A DNA stretch of 43,909 nt from an uncultured Enterobacterales bacterium. GTDB lineage: Bacteria > Pseudomonadota > Gammaproteobacteria > Enterobacterales > Enterobacteriaceae. Numbering within the stretch: position 1 is the first letter of the stretch; every line of letters starts with the position of its first letter. Below, piece after piece: positions 19,198 to 29,054 of this stretch. The notes beneath the pieces are model-generated. The model worked only from the letters and a program-made list of their open reading frames with translations. It did no database searches and had not been told where the DNA came from. The stretch is from assembly GCA_946478305.1 (NCBI GenBank), contig CAMLBO010000035.1, positions 1 to 43,909 of the forward strand, read 5' to 3'. Both the position numbers and the translations under genes were made by a program.

Positions 19198-20745
19198 TTA
19201 TTGAGCATTGGGTGCAACAGGGGCCACTGGCGGTGCCAGAGGTGCCGGCGCTTCAGTTTGCGGCGCAAGGGCGTTACCGCCAAAGATACCAAACAGACCG
19301 GCAAATTCCTGAAGGGTCATTTTCTGCCCATTCAGATCAACCTGATTGTCTGCATACTGGAAGCTGCTGGAGATAGTGTCGTCTTTCAGCGTGGTAATTT
19401 TGAACATCTGCCCCATCGCTGCGATACCTTGCACCTGCTGTTTAGCCAGCTTCTCGGCGTCGTCACCGTTGTAACCCTGGAGTTTCGCCGTCTGGGTGGT
19501 CATCTCTGTTGCCATAGCAACCGGGATAGTCAGTTTTGCGTCAACTTTGCTCACCAGCTGTGAAATCAGCTGATCGCCACTCTGCGCCTGAGAACCCGCC
19601 GCCGGATCTTTCAGATCAACCTGAAGATTGAAACTGCTTTCGCCTTTGCTGTTTTTCCAACTCAGCGGAGCGATGCTGATGCTTGGGTTGCCTTTAAGCA
19701 ACAGTGGCAGATTCGCTGCCAGCAGTTCAGTTGCCTGCTGCTGATAAACAGCAGGGTCAAGATCACCCGCCTGCGCCAGCAACTGCTGTGACTGCTGGTT
19801 GTAACTGTCGGAGAAGGTTTTCAGTGCTGCGCCATCAAGACCGCTAATCTTCACCGTCAGTTTACCCGAGCCGAAATCAGTGCCCTGAATTTTCAGTGCG
19901 TCCAGTGTGTAGTCTTGCTGACCCTTGATATTATTGCCATCTTCACTGAATTTACTCACCAGTTTGAAGTTGTCCAGCGAGGCGGCATCTTTGCCATCGA
20001 TGTTAACAACCACTTGTTTCACGGTCAGATTCTGATCGCCAACGCTGACTTTAAATTTGCCCTGATGGGTATCGCTGTCCAGAGAGAAGCCGTTAAAGGT
20101 TACTTTCTCCAACTGACCAAACTGGTTCTGCGAAGTCACAGCAATGCTGTCACTCTTACCATCGAAGTTCATTTTGGTCAGATCTTTATCAACGGCGACA
20201 TTGATATCGGCCCCGCCAAACTGCAGCTTGCTATTATTTTTATCGTAATCAACCGGAATAATGTTGATAGCAGAAGAGCTGCCGCCGCTGTAAGAAACGC
20301 GGGTGTCAGCCGTGACCAGCGATTTGCCTTTGGTCACGTCAAACAGCGGTTTCAGCGTTGGGGTGTTTTGCAGTTCAGAGTGCACTGATGCCATGCTTGG
20401 GATCAGGTTAAATTTTTTCAGCTGGGCTGCGGGGAAAGGGCCATGATCGATAGTTTCGATAAAGGCAATTTCATCACCTGTTTTCAGCGCGCTGGTCCCT
20501 GCTGCGGCCGCGGCGGCATCAGGTTTCAGAACAATGCGCACCTGGCTGCTGAACAGACCACGGTGGTAATCCTGATAGGAAACATTAACACCCGCTTTCG
20601 GGAATGAGGATTGCAGTTGGCTGTTGGCATTGGTAGCCACTTCCGCCATATGCTGCTCGATCATTTTACCGGTATACCACGAGACGCCTGTCCAGGCCGC
20701 GCCGAGGACCACAATGACGCTTACAGCCACTAACGATTTTTTCAT
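19198..20745 (-). CDS. ydgA: YdgA family protein (DUF945)
   Basis: The 515-residue protein aligns with E. coli YdgA (502). Shared stretches are the start MKKSLVA..VIV.LG..WTG..WYTGK, SYQ(D/N)YHRG(L/V)FSSQ, the DHGPFP.AQLKK.NLIPSMAS segment and LAKQQV.G..AMGQMF. An N-terminal transmembrane or signal segment (residues 4-22) places the rest in the periplasm. Its role is unknown in detail. It ends in a Pro/Ala-rich tail. ATG 20745 is chosen over one 12 bases upstream because AAGG lies at a workable distance only for the former. Confidence 0.92.
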   Translation of the reverse strand: MKKSLVAVSVIVVLGAAWTGVSWYTGKMIEQHMAEVATNANSQLQSSFPKAGVNVSYQDYHRGLFSSQVRIVLKPDAAAAAAGTSALKTGDEIAFIETIDHGPFPAAQLKKFNLIPSMASVHSELQNTPTLKPLFDVTKGKSLVTADTRVSYSGGSSSAINIIPVDYDKNNSKLQFGGADINVAVDKDLTKMNFDGKSDSIAVTSQNQFGQLEKVTFNGFSLDSDTHQGKFKVSVGDQNLTVKQVVVNIDGKDAASLDNFKLVSKFSEDGNNIKGQQDYTLDALKIQGTDFGSGKLTVKISGLDGAALKTFSDSYNQQSQQLLAQAGDLDPAVYQQQATELLAANLPLLLKGNPSISIAPLSWKNSKGESSFNLQVDLKDPAAGSQAQSGDQLISQLVSKVDAKLTIPVAMATEMTTQTAKLQGYNGDDAEKLAKQQVQGIAAMGQMFKITTLKDDTISSSFQYADNQVDLNGQKMTLQEFAGLFGIFGGNALAPQTEAPAPLAPPVAPVAPNAQ

Positions 20746-20771
20746 AGTTCTGTTCATCCTTAGAAAATGTC

Positions 20772-20799
20772 CCGAAAATAAAAGACGCCTTACGGCGCC
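20772..20799 (-). terminator. Terminator between manA and ydgA
   Basis: On the minus strand GGCGCC and GGCGTC form a 6-bp stem (one G-T pair) with a 4-base loop, followed by TTTTATTTT. It terminates transcripts from manA before ydgA. A second small hairpin (AATGAGG/CCTCATT, 20846-20866) with TTTAG after it lies closer to the manA stop. Confidence 0.75.
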
Positions 20800-20896
20800 A
20801 TTTATTGTGGTTGAAGTAGGGACTAAATGGCAAATTTTTCACTAAAATGAGGGGTTTCGCCTCATTAATAATGGGTTTATTACCCCCATACCAAAT

Positions 20897-22072
20897 TTAA
20901 AGGCGGTTAAATACCCTGGCGATACGGCCGTTTCCACTGACACTCACCGGTGATTCGCTGGCAGCCAGGTAGCAGGATTCACCCGGTTTCAGCACCAGCG
21001 TGTGTTCTCCTTTCGTCAGTACCGCCTGGCCTTCAATACAGAAGATGATGGCGGCACTCTGCTGGGCCAGAGTCTGCTCGGTCGCAGACACGCTGTGGAT
21101 GGAGAAAGCAAAGTCATCCACTGGAATGGGGAAGTTGAGCTCTGCGCCGCGTTCAACCGGCGTAGTCAGCAGGTCACCCGCTGGTTTAGCGGTAAATTTG
21201 AGGTTAGCCAGTAACTCAGGCACGTCGATATATTTAGGCGTCAGACCGGCGCGCAGCACGTTATCTGAGTTGGCCATGACTTCCAGCGACACACCGTTCA
21301 GATATGCGTGTGGGGTTTCGGCATACAGGAACATGCCTTCGCCAGGTTGCAGGGTGATCACATTCAGCAGCAGGGGGGAGAACAGGCCGCTGTCATCCGG
21401 ATAAAACTCACTAATACTGCGGATGGTATCCCACGGCTGACCCCGCTGGTTATTCAGTGCCGATTTCAGTACGCCCAGCGCCAGTGACTTGGCTTCACCT
21501 TCAAGGCTAAGCAAGCCAGCAAACAGAGTACGCAGATGATCAACATCCGGATGGGTCAGGAATTCGGCAATATGTGGGTTAGCACCTGACACCGGTTGCA
21601 GCAGCGTAACGATATCGCGTAACTCACGAAAGCCATTCATCGCCTGGAATGGGGTCAGGGCATAGACCAGCTCGGGTTTATGGTTAGGATCTTTATAATT
21701 ACGTTCTGCGGCATCAAGCGGAATACCCGCGGCATTCTCTTTGGCAAAACCAATTTCAGCAGCGCGTTTGCTTGGATGAACCTGGATCGACAAAGGTTGG
21801 TCGGCACACAATACTTTAAACAGGAAAGGCAGTTCACCGAAACGTTCTGCGACTTTCTTACCCAGTTGTTCTTCCAGGTTGGCGCTAATTTGGTCGCGCA
21901 GGGAAATTTCCTTGCCTTCAGCATTCGTGACACAGGAGCTGCTTTTCGGATGCGCTCCCATCCACAATTCGGCCATAGGTTTTCCGTCAGGGTTGGGAAT
22001 ACCGTACAGCTTGGTCAATGCGTCAGTACTGCCCCAGGCGTAATTTTGTACGCCATTTTTCATTTTTTGCAT
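20897..22072 (-). CDS. manA: Mannose-6-phosphate isomerase, class I
   Basis: The 391-residue zinc enzyme has the same length as E. coli ManA. It interconverts mannose 6-phosphate and fructose 6-phosphate, feeding mannose use and GDP-mannose synthesis. Metal-site motifs are LSIQVHPSK, the NYKDPNHKPELVYALTPF signature and the ETPHAYLNG segment. The ATG at 22072 matches the E. coli start MQK and has AGGACG upstream; an in-frame extension to 22096 is not supported. It is divergent from fumC. Confidence 0.97.
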   Translation of the reverse strand: MQKMKNGVQNYAWGSTDALTKLYGIPNPDGKPMAELWMGAHPKSSSCVTNAEGKEISLRDQISANLEEQLGKKVAERFGELPFLFKVLCADQPLSIQVHPSKRAAEIGFAKENAAGIPLDAAERNYKDPNHKPELVYALTPFQAMNGFRELRDIVTLLQPVSGANPHIAEFLTHPDVDHLRTLFAGLLSLEGEAKSLALGVLKSALNNQRGQPWDTIRSISEFYPDDSGLFSPLLLNVITLQPGEGMFLYAETPHAYLNGVSLEVMANSDNVLRAGLTPKYIDVPELLANLKFTAKPAGDLLTTPVERGAELNFPIPVDDFAFSIHSVSATEQTLAQQSAAIIFCIEGQAVLTKGEHTLVLKPGESCYLAASESPVSVSGNGRIARVFNRL

Positions 22073-22343
22073 ATTTCGTCCTGAATTCCCGTTCATGCGT
22101 GGGGATGATGTAAATAAAAACTCTGGCGCGTAGTAAACAATGACCTCACCCGCTTAAGCAACTGCTGATGACGAAAAAGTGCGGTGAGAGCTAAATCCCA
22201 TTATTCTGTCGCCGTGGGATTATACCTTGGCGATATATGTCACTATACTCGACGGGCCGCCAGTGAAGGCAACGCGTGGGAGCGCAAGGCGGTAACCCTG
22301 CAGAACATATAAACATTCATTAAAGAGTGCTAAGGAGACAGTA

Positions 22344-23744
22344 ATGGCAGCAGCGACTCGCATTGAAAAAGACTCAATGGGTCCAATCGACGTACCGGCA
22401 GATAAGCTTTGGGGCGCACAGACGCAGCGTTCACTCGAACATTTCCGTATCTCTTCTGAAAAAATGCCTGAAGCCCTGATACACGCGCTGGCGCAAACCA
22501 AGCGTGCGGCAGCCTGTGTGAATATGGATTTAGGCCTGCTTCCGGCCGAACGTGGTAACGCCATTATTGCCGCTGCCGATGAAGTACTGGCAGGCAAGCA
22601 CCCGACTGAGTTCCCGCTGGCTATCTGGCAGACCGGTTCCGGTACGCAAACCAACATGAACATGAACGAAGTGCTGGCTAACCGGGCGAGTGAAATCCTC
22701 GGTGGTGAGCGCGGCGAAGGGCGTAAAGTTCACCCTAACGATGATGTGAACAAGAGCCAAAGCTCGAACGATGTTTTCCCGACTGCCATGCACGTGGCGG
22801 CGGTGATCGAACTGCGCGAAACGTTGCTGCCTGAGCTGAAAGAGCTGCACAAAACGTTGGCGGCCAAATCTGAAGCTTTCAAAGATATCGTGAAAATCGG
22901 CCGTACCCATCTGCAGGACGCCACGCCGCTGACGCTGGGCCAGGAAATTTCTGGCTGGGTCGCGATGCTGGCTCACAGCATGGTACATATCGAAGCCAGT
23001 ATCCCGCACATTGCCGAACTTGCGCTGGGCGGAACCGCGGTAGGTACCGGTCTGAATACGCACCCGGAATACGCGGTGCGCGTAGCTAAAGCGTTAACAG
23101 AACAAACCAAACAGCCTTTCGTTACCTCCCCGAACAAATTCGAAGCGCTGGCAACCTGTGATGCGCTGGTTCACGGTCATGGTGCCCTGAAAGGTCTGGC
23201 CGCTTCGTTGATGAAAATCGCCAACGATGTGCGCTGGTTATCTTCCGGCCCACGCTGCGGCATTGGTGAAATCGCTATTCCGGAAAACGAGCCAGGCAGT
23301 TCCATCATGCCGGGCAAAGTGAACCCGACCCAGTGCGAAGCCATGACCATGTTGTGTGCACAGGTTCTGGGCAACGACGTTGCGGTTAACATTGGCGGCG
23401 CATCCGGTAACTTCGAGCTGAACGTCTTCCGTCCGATGGTGATTCATAACTTCCTGCAATCCATCCGCCTGCTGGCCGATGGTATGCGTGGTTTCAACGA
23501 GCACTGCGCCGTAGGTATCGAACCGGTCCGTGACCGTATCACCCAACTGCTCAATGAGTCGCTGATGCTGGTGACGGCGCTCAATACCCATATCGGCTAT
23601 GACAAAGCGGCCGAAATTGCTAAGAAAGCCCATAAAGAGGGATTGACCCTGAAAGCTTCGGCGCTGAAACTCGGTTACCTGACTGAAGCCCAGTTCGACG
23701 AGTGGGTTCGCCCGGAAGACATGGTAGGCAGCATGAAGGGGTAA
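22344..23744 (+). CDS. fumC: Fumarate hydratase class II
   Basis: The 466-residue, iron-free, oxidant-resistant fumarase (E. coli FumC 467) hydrates fumarate to malate in the TCA cycle. Signatures include [45 protein letters not shown] with the catalytic histidine, and the fumarate-lyase loop [15 protein letters not shown] with the catalytic serine. AAGGAG lies 7 bases before the ATG. In E. coli fumA lies between fumC and manA; here fumC and manA are divergent neighbours with no fumA between them. Confidence 0.97.
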   Translation: MAAATRIEKDSMGPIDVPADKLWGAQTQRSLEHFRISSEKMPEALIHALAQTKRAAACVNMDLGLLPAERGNAIIAAADEVLAGKHPTEFPLAIWQTGSGTQTNMNMNEVLANRASEILGGERGEGRKVHPNDDVNKSQSSNDVFPTAMHVAAVIELRETLLPELKELHKTLAAKSEAFKDIVKIGRTHLQDATPLTLGQEISGWVAMLAHSMVHIEASIPHIAELALGGTAVGTGLNTHPEYAVRVAKALTEQTKQPFVTSPNKFEALATCDALVHGHGALKGLAASLMKIANDVRWLSSGPRCGIGEIAIPENEPGSSIMPGKVNPTQCEAMTMLCAQVLGNDVAVNIGGASGNFELNVFRPMVIHNFLQSIRLLADGMRGFNEHCAVGIEPVRDRITQLLNESLMLVTALNTHIGYDKAAEIAKKAHKEGLTLKASALKLGYLTEAQFDEWVRPEDMVGSMKG

Positions 23745-23773
23745 AACTGGGGTCGGTTTAATCACCGTTTGAG

Positions 23774-23806
23774 CGGGGCCAGATTAGCGTCTGGCCTCGT
23801 TTTTTT
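23774..23806 (+). terminator. Rho-independent terminator of fumC
   Basis: CGGGGCCAGA and TCTGGCCTCG form a 10-bp stem (one G-T pair) with a 6-base loop, followed by TTTTTTT. It lies 29 bases past the fumC stop. Confidence 0.93.
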
Positions 23807-23858
23807 GTTTTAATTGCAAGTTAAATATTAAAAAGCCGGTTTGGGCTGCCGCCCAATA

Positions 23859-24536
23859 TCACCACCGTAATTCCCGCCCCGAATACTCGATGAAGTGATG
23901 TCCGCCTTTACCTCGATATGCTTCGAACTGGTCGACAATACCCTGGGTACTCTCAGTGATAGTCAGCGTAGCATTCTCGCCGCCCATATCGGTTTGTACC
24001 CAGCCCGGATGGACAGAGAGCAGCGTTTGTTGATGTTTATCTGTCGCCTCTTTTAAACCACGAGTCAGCATGTTTAACGCCGCTTTGCTGGCAGAATAAA
24101 GCGGATAGGTCGCCACCTCATTTTCATTCAAACTCGCCAGTTGGGAGGTCATCAGGGCCATGATGCCAGTTTTTGGCTTCAGCAAAGGAAGTAACTCTGC
24201 GGCGCAGCGGACGGGGGAAAAGGTGTTGCTCATGAACAGCTGCACAATCTCATCGTCGCTGGATTTTGTGACATCCTGATGGCCTGGTCCGAATACGCCG
24301 GCATTGATAAAAATCAGATCAAACCGGATTTCTGAAAGAACCTCTCTCACCGCGTGCCTTTCTGCTGGTTTATTGATGTCGAGTTTCAGCCACTCAACCG
24401 AAGCCGGAGCACTGTCAGGCGTAGCGCCGCGTGTGGTTGCAGTCACCTGCCAGCCGCGTTTTGCCAACTCGTTAACCACGCCTAAACCGATGCCGCGCGA
24501 TGCGCCGATAACTAAAGCTTTGAAGGAGTCAGTCAT
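23859..24536 (-). CDS. SDR family NAD(P)-dependent oxidoreductase
   Basis: A 225-residue short-chain dehydrogenase/reductase of classical type. The cofactor motif GASRGIG is at about residues 11-17, and the arginine in TTRG after the second beta-strand suggests NADPH. The NAG motif is in FINAGVFGP. The catalytic serine (MTSQLAS) is followed by the Tyr-x3-Lys pair in YPLYSASK. I do not recognise the specific orthologue or substrate. It converges on fumC and is divergent from the DUF3750 gene. A small TTGGGC/GCCCAA hairpin lies just past its stop. Confidence 0.85.
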   Translation of the reverse strand: MTDSFKALVIGASRGIGLGVVNELAKRGWQVTATTRGATPDSAPASVEWLKLDINKPAERHAVREVLSEIRFDLIFINAGVFGPGHQDVTKSSDDEIVQLFMSNTFSPVRCAAELLPLLKPKTGIMALMTSQLASLNENEVATYPLYSASKAALNMLTRGLKEATDKHQQTLLSVHPGWVQTDMGGENATLTITESTQGIVDQFEAYRGKGGHHFIEYSGRELRW

Positions 24537-24675
24537 ATCTATCCTTTTGTCATTAAGTGAATCACTAAAAAATGCAGAAATGTTTGTCTGCGATAAAGTG
24601 TAGTTTCATATTGTCTGTCCGATAAGGGTTGCGTACTGTGTTTATTTCTCAGAAACAGGCCAGAGTGAATAAAGC

Positions 24676-25422
24676 ATGATCGCCATGAAATGGTTAACAC
24701 TAGGATTTGTCTGCGTTCTGTTGCTGTCATTTGGCTATAGCTACGCGAAAGCCACACAGACCCGTGAACAACCCGCCGGGCAGAACTGGTCAACCGCGCG
24801 CCGCGACTCTGCTGGCATAGCGCCGGATCCGCATAAACTGAAAAGTATCGCCATCGTTCAGATTTACACTGCGCCGACGTACGGCTGGCGCGGGCTGGTG
24901 GCGGTGCATCCGTGGATTATCTTTAAGCGTGAAGGGGAAACAGAGTTCACCCGCTACGACGTTATCAGCTGGGGCAGCACCAATGTGGTTCGCCGTGACT
25001 ATGCCATCCCTGATGGTTACTGGTTTGGTTCACAGCCTAAACTGCTGGTGGAACACCGTGGTGCCGAGGCTGAAGCGATGATCCCGAAGATTGAAGCGGC
25101 CATTAAAAGTTACCCTTTCCCGCACACCTACCACGCATGGCCTGGGCCGAACAGCAATACGTTCATGGCGCATATAGGGCGTGATGTTCCAGAGTTGCAG
25201 TTAGATCTTCCTTCTAATGCCATCGGCAAAGATTACCGTGCCATCACTAATCCCATCGGTTTACCGCCTTCCGGCCGGGGTGTGCAGGTTTCACTTCTTG
25301 GTATTCTGGGCGTGACGCTGGGAGTGGAGGAGGGGATCGAGGTGAACGTTCTGGGGCTAAACTTAGGCGTAGACATCAAGGATCCGGCTCTGCGGTTACC
25401 GTTTGTAGGGCGTGTTGGATAA
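24676..25422 (+). CDS. DUF3750 domain-containing protein
   Basis: The 248-residue protein begins with a hydrophobic signal or anchor segment (about residues 4-26), so most of it is periplasmic or surface-exposed. The body matches the DUF3750 family as I know it: AIVQIYTAPTYGWRGLVAVHPWI, YDVISWG, then the YPFPHTYHAWPGPNSNTF(M)AHIGR segment and GLPPSGRGVQVSLLGILG(V)TLG. Conserved His, Trp and Asn residues hint at an enzymatic or binding role, but none is known to me. The ribosome binding site is weak (GAGTG). It is followed by a long gene-free repeat region. Confidence 0.8.
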   Translation: MIAMKWLTLGFVCVLLLSFGYSYAKATQTREQPAGQNWSTARRDSAGIAPDPHKLKSIAIVQIYTAPTYGWRGLVAVHPWIIFKREGETEFTRYDVISWGSTNVVRRDYAIPDGYWFGSQPKLLVEHRGAEAEAMIPKIEAAIKSYPFPHTYHAWPGPNSNTFMAHIGRDVPELQLDLPSNAIGKDYRAITNPIGLPPSGRGVQVSLLGILGVTLGVEEGIEVNVLGLNLGVDIKDPALRLPFVGRVG

Positions 25423-25457
25423 GTTTTCGGATGGCGCTCCGAATTCGCTTTTTAAAT

Positions 25458-25997
25458 CTTTAAATTCAAATCAAGGTCGTGGGCGTCGGCCCACGCCGAC
25501 CAGAGACCCGCAGTCGCGCGGGCCTCTGGACTCCGCGCTTTTTCATGAGGCACCGACAGCTTCGCTGCTGGCAGGGTACGTGTTTCAGCCACATCCGTTC
25601 CCGGCGCCAAATGTCACGGCTGCGCCTTCCCCGTATTTCGGGTTCGAGCCTCAGGTCTCGAACCGCTCATCCGGTGCCATTTCTGACTGCGCCTTAGCGG
25701 CTATGTAAATCAAAAGACAAAAGACAAAGACGGTCTGGTTTTGACTTTAAAAAAGCCCAGGCCGCATTCAAAAATGGCGCTGAGTAAGTGGTTCGAGACC
25801 TTAGGCTCGAACCCGCAGCGAAGGCACCGCCTAAGCGGCGGCATTTTGCGGCAATCATGATGGTAACTGGAACTCGGCCATCCCGATTCAGCGATAGCGC
25901 GCAGTTAAAAAACGTAGGATTCCAAAGGAGGTTCGTTTAAACCTCCTTTGGGCCCGTGTGGGCGGCGAGCCCACGGTCTTGAAGTTGAATTTGAAAG
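25458..25997. repeat. 540-bp inverted dimer of a palindrome-rich repeat
   Basis: No gene fits here. The two halves are diverged reverse complements of each other around a centre near 25727. Outer ends: 25458-25494 pairs with 25958-25997, both with a GTGGGC...GCCCAC stem next to an AAATTCAA stretch. Next come 30-base hairpins at mirrored positions, 25500-25529 (CCAGAG...CTCTGG) and 25922-25951 (CCAAAGGAGGTT...AACCTCCTTTGG), different in sequence but equal in size. Inside lie 25640-25664 and 25790-25814, reverse complements at 24 of 25 bases, each itself palindromic (GGTTCGAG...CTCGAACC). The intervening arms also align recognisably. This looks like two inverted copies of a roughly 270-bp dispersed repeat or non-autonomous element. 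Confidence 0.75.
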
Positions 25998-26017
25998 GGA
26001 TCAGGGGAATCCCCTGA

Positions 26018-26650
26018 TCACTCTACTTTTTCTTTAAACTCACAAAGATCTTCAATCAAACATGACCCACACCGTGGCTTCCTCGCGATACAGGTGTACC
26101 GCCCATGCAGGATAAACCAGTGATGGCAGTCGAGTTTGAACTCGGAGGGGACGACTTTCAGCAGTTTATCTTCTACGTCTTCTACAGTTTTGCCGGGTGC
26201 AAAACGGGTGCGGTTGCAGACGCGGTAGATATGTGTGTCAACGGCGATGGTAGGCCAGCCGAAAGCGGTGTTGAGTACCACATTGGCGGTTTTGCGCCCG
26301 ACGCCCGGCAGGGCTTCAAGGGCGGCGCGGTCTTCCGGGACTTCGCTGTTGTGTTTTTCAAGCAGAATGCGGCAGGTTTTGATCACGTTTTCGGCTTTGG
26401 CGTTGAACAGGCCGATAGTCTTGATGTACTCCTTCACACCGTCCACGCCCAGTTCGAGCATCGCCGCGGGCGTGTTAGCGACAGGATAAAGCTTAGCAGT
26501 GGCTTTGTTGACACTGACATCAGTGGCCTGCGCGGAGAGTAATACGGCGATCAGCAGCTCGAACGGGGTGGTGTAAACCAGTTCGGTGGTCGGATGCGGA
26601 TTGTTTTCCCGCAGGCGACTGAGTATAGCAATGCGTTTTTCTTTATTCAT
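26018..26650 (-). CDS. nth: Endonuclease III
   Basis: The 210-residue bifunctional DNA glycosylase/AP lyase (E. coli 211) removes oxidised pyrimidines. The helix-hairpin-helix [12 protein letters not shown] contains catalytic Lys120, and catalytic Asp138 lies in AVDTHIYRV, both with E. coli numbering. The [4Fe-4S] cluster ligands Cys187, Cys194, Cys197 and Cys203 have the exact C-x6-C-x2-C-x5-C spacing. Its ATG overlaps the rsxE stop by four bases (ATGA), so it is the last gene of the rsx operon, as in E. coli. The stop codon lies inside a GATCAGGGG/CCCCTGATC hairpin (25999-26019). Confidence 0.98.
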   Translation of the reverse strand: MNKEKRIAILSRLRENNPHPTTELVYTTPFELLIAVLLSAQATDVSVNKATAKLYPVANTPAAMLELGVDGVKEYIKTIGLFNAKAENVIKTCRILLEKHNSEVPEDRAALEALPGVGRKTANVVLNTAFGWPTIAVDTHIYRVCNRTRFAPGKTVEDVEDKLLKVVPSEFKLDCHHWFILHGRYTCIARKPRCGSCLIEDLCEFKEKVE

Positions 26651-27354
26651 GACGCATTGCCTGTATTACCGTCAGGCAGACTTTGCTGGCGGGCAGCTTC
26701 AATCTTCGCGGTCTGTCGGGCTTTCTGGCGCTGATCAATCAGATATTTGCCTGCCAGCAGCAGGCCAAGGCCAATAAAGGCACCCGGTGGCAGCATGGCC
26801 AGCAGGAACGGATTATCCAGATGAATCACTTCAATACGCAGCACTTTGGCCCAACTGCCCAGCAGTAAATCAGCACCGTTAAACAGTACGCCGCTGCCGA
26901 GAATTTCACGCATCGAACCGAGTACAAACATCGCTGCCGTTGCGCCCAGGCCAGTCATCATGCCATCCAGCGCGGCCAGATGCACTGGACTGCTGGCGGC
27001 ACAAGCTTCAGCGCGGCCCACCACAATACAGTTGGTGACGATAAGCGGGATGAAAATCCCCAGTGCCTGATAGAGCCCAAAGGCATAAGCGTTGATCAAC
27101 ATCTGCACGGTACTGACCACGGAGGCGATGATCAGCACGTAAATAGGAATACGGATCTCATTGGGCACCCAGCGACGGAATGCAGAGATCATGGCGTTGG
27201 TGCAGGTCAGCACCAGCGTGGTGGCAAGCCCCAAACCGAGTGCATTGGTCGCCGTTGACGTCACCGCCAGCAGCGGGCAGAGGCCCAGCAGCTGCACCAG
27301 CGAGGAGTTATTGGTCCACAGACCCTGAATAATTATCTTTTTGGCTTCACTCAT
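26647..27354 (-). CDS. rsxE: Electron transport complex subunit RsxE
   Basis: The 235-residue integral membrane subunit of the Rsx (Rnf-type) complex belongs to the NqrDE/RnfAE family. Multiple transmembrane helices and the pseudo-symmetric family motif [19 protein letters not shown] are present. In E. coli the complex uses NAD(P)H electrons to reduce and switch off SoxR. The ATG at 27354 (MSEAKKI) is chosen over a codon 12 bases upstream. It overlaps rsxG upstream by 8 bases and nth downstream by 4, indicating tight translational coupling. Confidence 0.97.
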   Translation of the reverse strand: MSEAKKIIIQGLWTNNSSLVQLLGLCPLLAVTSTATNALGLGLATTLVLTCTNAMISAFRRWVPNEIRIPIYVLIIASVVSTVQMLINAYAFGLYQALGIFIPLIVTNCIVVGRAEACAASSPVHLAALDGMMTGLGATAAMFVLGSMREILGSGVLFNGADLLLGSWAKVLRIEVIHLDNPFLLAMLPPGAFIGLGLLLAGKYLIDQRQKARQTAKIEAARQQSLPDGNTGNAS

Positions 27355-27994
27355 CACGGGCTCCACAAGGGGTGAGGTGGGAAAGCTGAGACGGTACCGT
27401 CTCGATAAACAGTGCGGTACGTTTCACTGAACGAACCACGGCACGCGGTGTGATCGTGGCGCCGGTAAACTGGTCATACATGCCGCCATCTTTTTTGACC
27501 GCCCACCGTGCATCGTCAGGGCCACTGATAACCTTTCCAGCAAAACTTTTAATCCAGTCAGAGACACGCACTTCAATTTTATCACCCAGTCCCGGTGTTT
27601 CATGTTGTTCCAGTACGCGGGTACCATAGACTTTGCCATGAAAATCAGCGGCGACCAACAGCTGGATGGCGCCGGAGTATCCGTCCGGTGCAGTAGTTTC
27701 AATCGCCGCCGCGACGGGCTGGCCCTCTTTTCGCGCCAGATAAAGGCGGTGGGGGCCCGCGCTGCCCAGCGCGTCATCAGTGACGTTGTAACATTCACTC
27801 TGCATATTGTTATCATAAACATCGGACGGGATCACTTCGTCGAAAAGATTCTTCTGCTGTAACAGTGCCTGATGCTCAATAGTTGGCTTGGTGAGCATAT
27901 TCACGACGGCTGTCATACCGGTCATCAGCGCGCCAAACACTGCGAGCGTGACGCCGTGACGGCGCATGGTCTGTAACATTTTGCCTTTTTCCAT
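27347..27994 (-). CDS. rsxG: Electron transport complex subunit RsxG
   Basis: A 215-residue flavoprotein subunit with one N-terminal membrane anchor (about residues 15-35) and a periplasmic FMN-binding domain. FMN is expected to be attached covalently to the second threonine of [27 protein letters not shown] and [13 protein letters not shown] are family-typical. The start at 27994 ([14 protein letters not shown]) has GAGGA 6 bases upstream; E. coli starts at the equivalent of MLQTMRR five codons later, so the exact start is uncertain. It begins 7 bases after rsxD. Confidence 0.95.
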   Translation of the reverse strand: MEKGKMLQTMRRHGVTLAVFGALMTGMTAVVNMLTKPTIEHQALLQQKNLFDEVIPSDVYDNNMQSECYNVTDDALGSAGPHRLYLARKEGQPVAAAIETTAPDGYSGAIQLLVAADFHGKVYGTRVLEQHETPGLGDKIEVRVSDWIKSFAGKVISGPDDARWAVKKDGGMYDQFTGATITPRAVVRSVKRTALFIETVPSQLSHLTPCGARDE

Positions 27995-28001
27995 GCTGTC
28001 C

Positions 28002-29054
28002 TCAGCGATGCCCGTAAACGCGCGGTTGGGTGTAATGGTCAATCAGCGGCACGGTGATGTTCGCCAGCAAAACGGCGAAGGCGATACCGTCCGGATAACC
28101 GCCATAAGTACGGATAAGCCATACCAGCAGGCCGATCAGCGCGCCGAAGATCAGACGTCCTTTCGGTGTGGTGGAGGCCGTCACTGGGTCGGTGGCGATA
28201 AAGAACGCGCCGAGCATGGTCGCCCCAGAGAACAGACCCACCATCGGTGGCGGATAGGCTTCCGGCGAGAGACCCCAAGCCAGCGTGGCGCAGAAGGTTA
28301 GCATCAATAGCATGCTGACCGGGATGTGCCAGCTGATGATTTTTTTCGCCATCAGGAACAGGCCACCGGCCAGGAAGCCAAGATTGATCCACTGCCAGCC
28401 GAGACCGGCCAGAATCCCGCCAAACAGGGGTTCAGCCAGCACCTGATCGGCACTGTGGCCTGAGCGCAAACCGGTTTTGAAGGCATCCAGTGGCGTAGCC
28501 TGGGTCACACCGTCTACGTTCATCTGCAACTGATAGGCGGTTAAATCCTGGCTGTTATGGCCGGTAAAAATGGTCATCAGGGTATCAGCCAAACCGACAT
28601 GGTGGTGTTGCAGCGCATCCGGCGGCAACCAGGTGGTCATCTGTACCGGGAAGGAGATAAGCAGCACCACGTAACCGACCATCGCCGGATTAAAAGGGTT
28701 TTGACCCAGCCCGCCGTATAGCTGCTTGGCGATGACAATGGCAAACACTGTACCTATTACCACCATCCACCACGGCGCGAGCGGTGGCAGGCTGATGCCA
28801 AGTAATACTGCCGTCAACAGGGCGGTGTTATCTCCCAGACGTTTTTTGACCGGCATTTTACGCAGTTGCAACACCGCACCTTCGGTCAGCAGGGCGATGA
28901 TAATCGCCAGCGCCAGCTGCACCAGCGTGCCGTAGCCAAAGAACCACACTTGCGCCAGCAGGCCGGGAATACAGGCTAAAATCACCATCAGCATGATAGT
29001 GCTGGTGTTTTGCCGGTTATGGGTAAAAGGAGAACTCGCGATTCGAAAAGCCAT
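28002..29054 (-). CDS. rsxD: Electron transport complex subunit RsxD
   Basis: The 350-residue polytopic membrane subunit (NqrB/RnfD family; E. coli RsxD 352) has about nine hydrophobic segments. The threonine that carries covalent FMN in this family is in [37 protein letters not shown], and the [18 protein letters not shown] stretch are conserved. It abuts rsxC exactly (rsxC ends at 29055), so the two are translationally linked. Confidence 0.96.
   Translation of the reverse strand: MAFRIASSPFTHNRQNTSTIMLMVILACIPGLLAQVWFFGYGTLVQLALAIIIALLTEGAVLQLRKMPVKKRLGDNTALLTAVLLGISLPPLAPWWMVVIGTVFAIVIAKQLYGGLGQNPFNPAMVGYVVLLISFPVQMTTWLPPDALQHHHVGLADTLMTIFTGHNSQDLTAYQLQMNVDGVTQATPLDAFKTGLRSGHSADQVLAEPLFGGILAGLGWQWINLGFLAGGLFLMAKKIISWHIPVSMLLMLTFCATLAWGLSPEAYPPPMVGLFSGATMLGAFFIATDPVTASTTPKGRLIFGALIGLLVWLIRTYGGYPDGIAFAVLLANITVPLIDHYTQPRVYGHR

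Noticed and set aside
25640-25814. tRNA T-arm-like GGTTCGAG sequences suggesting tRNA remnants
   Set aside because: Both copies are parts of short palindromes, with no acceptor, D or anticodon arms around them.
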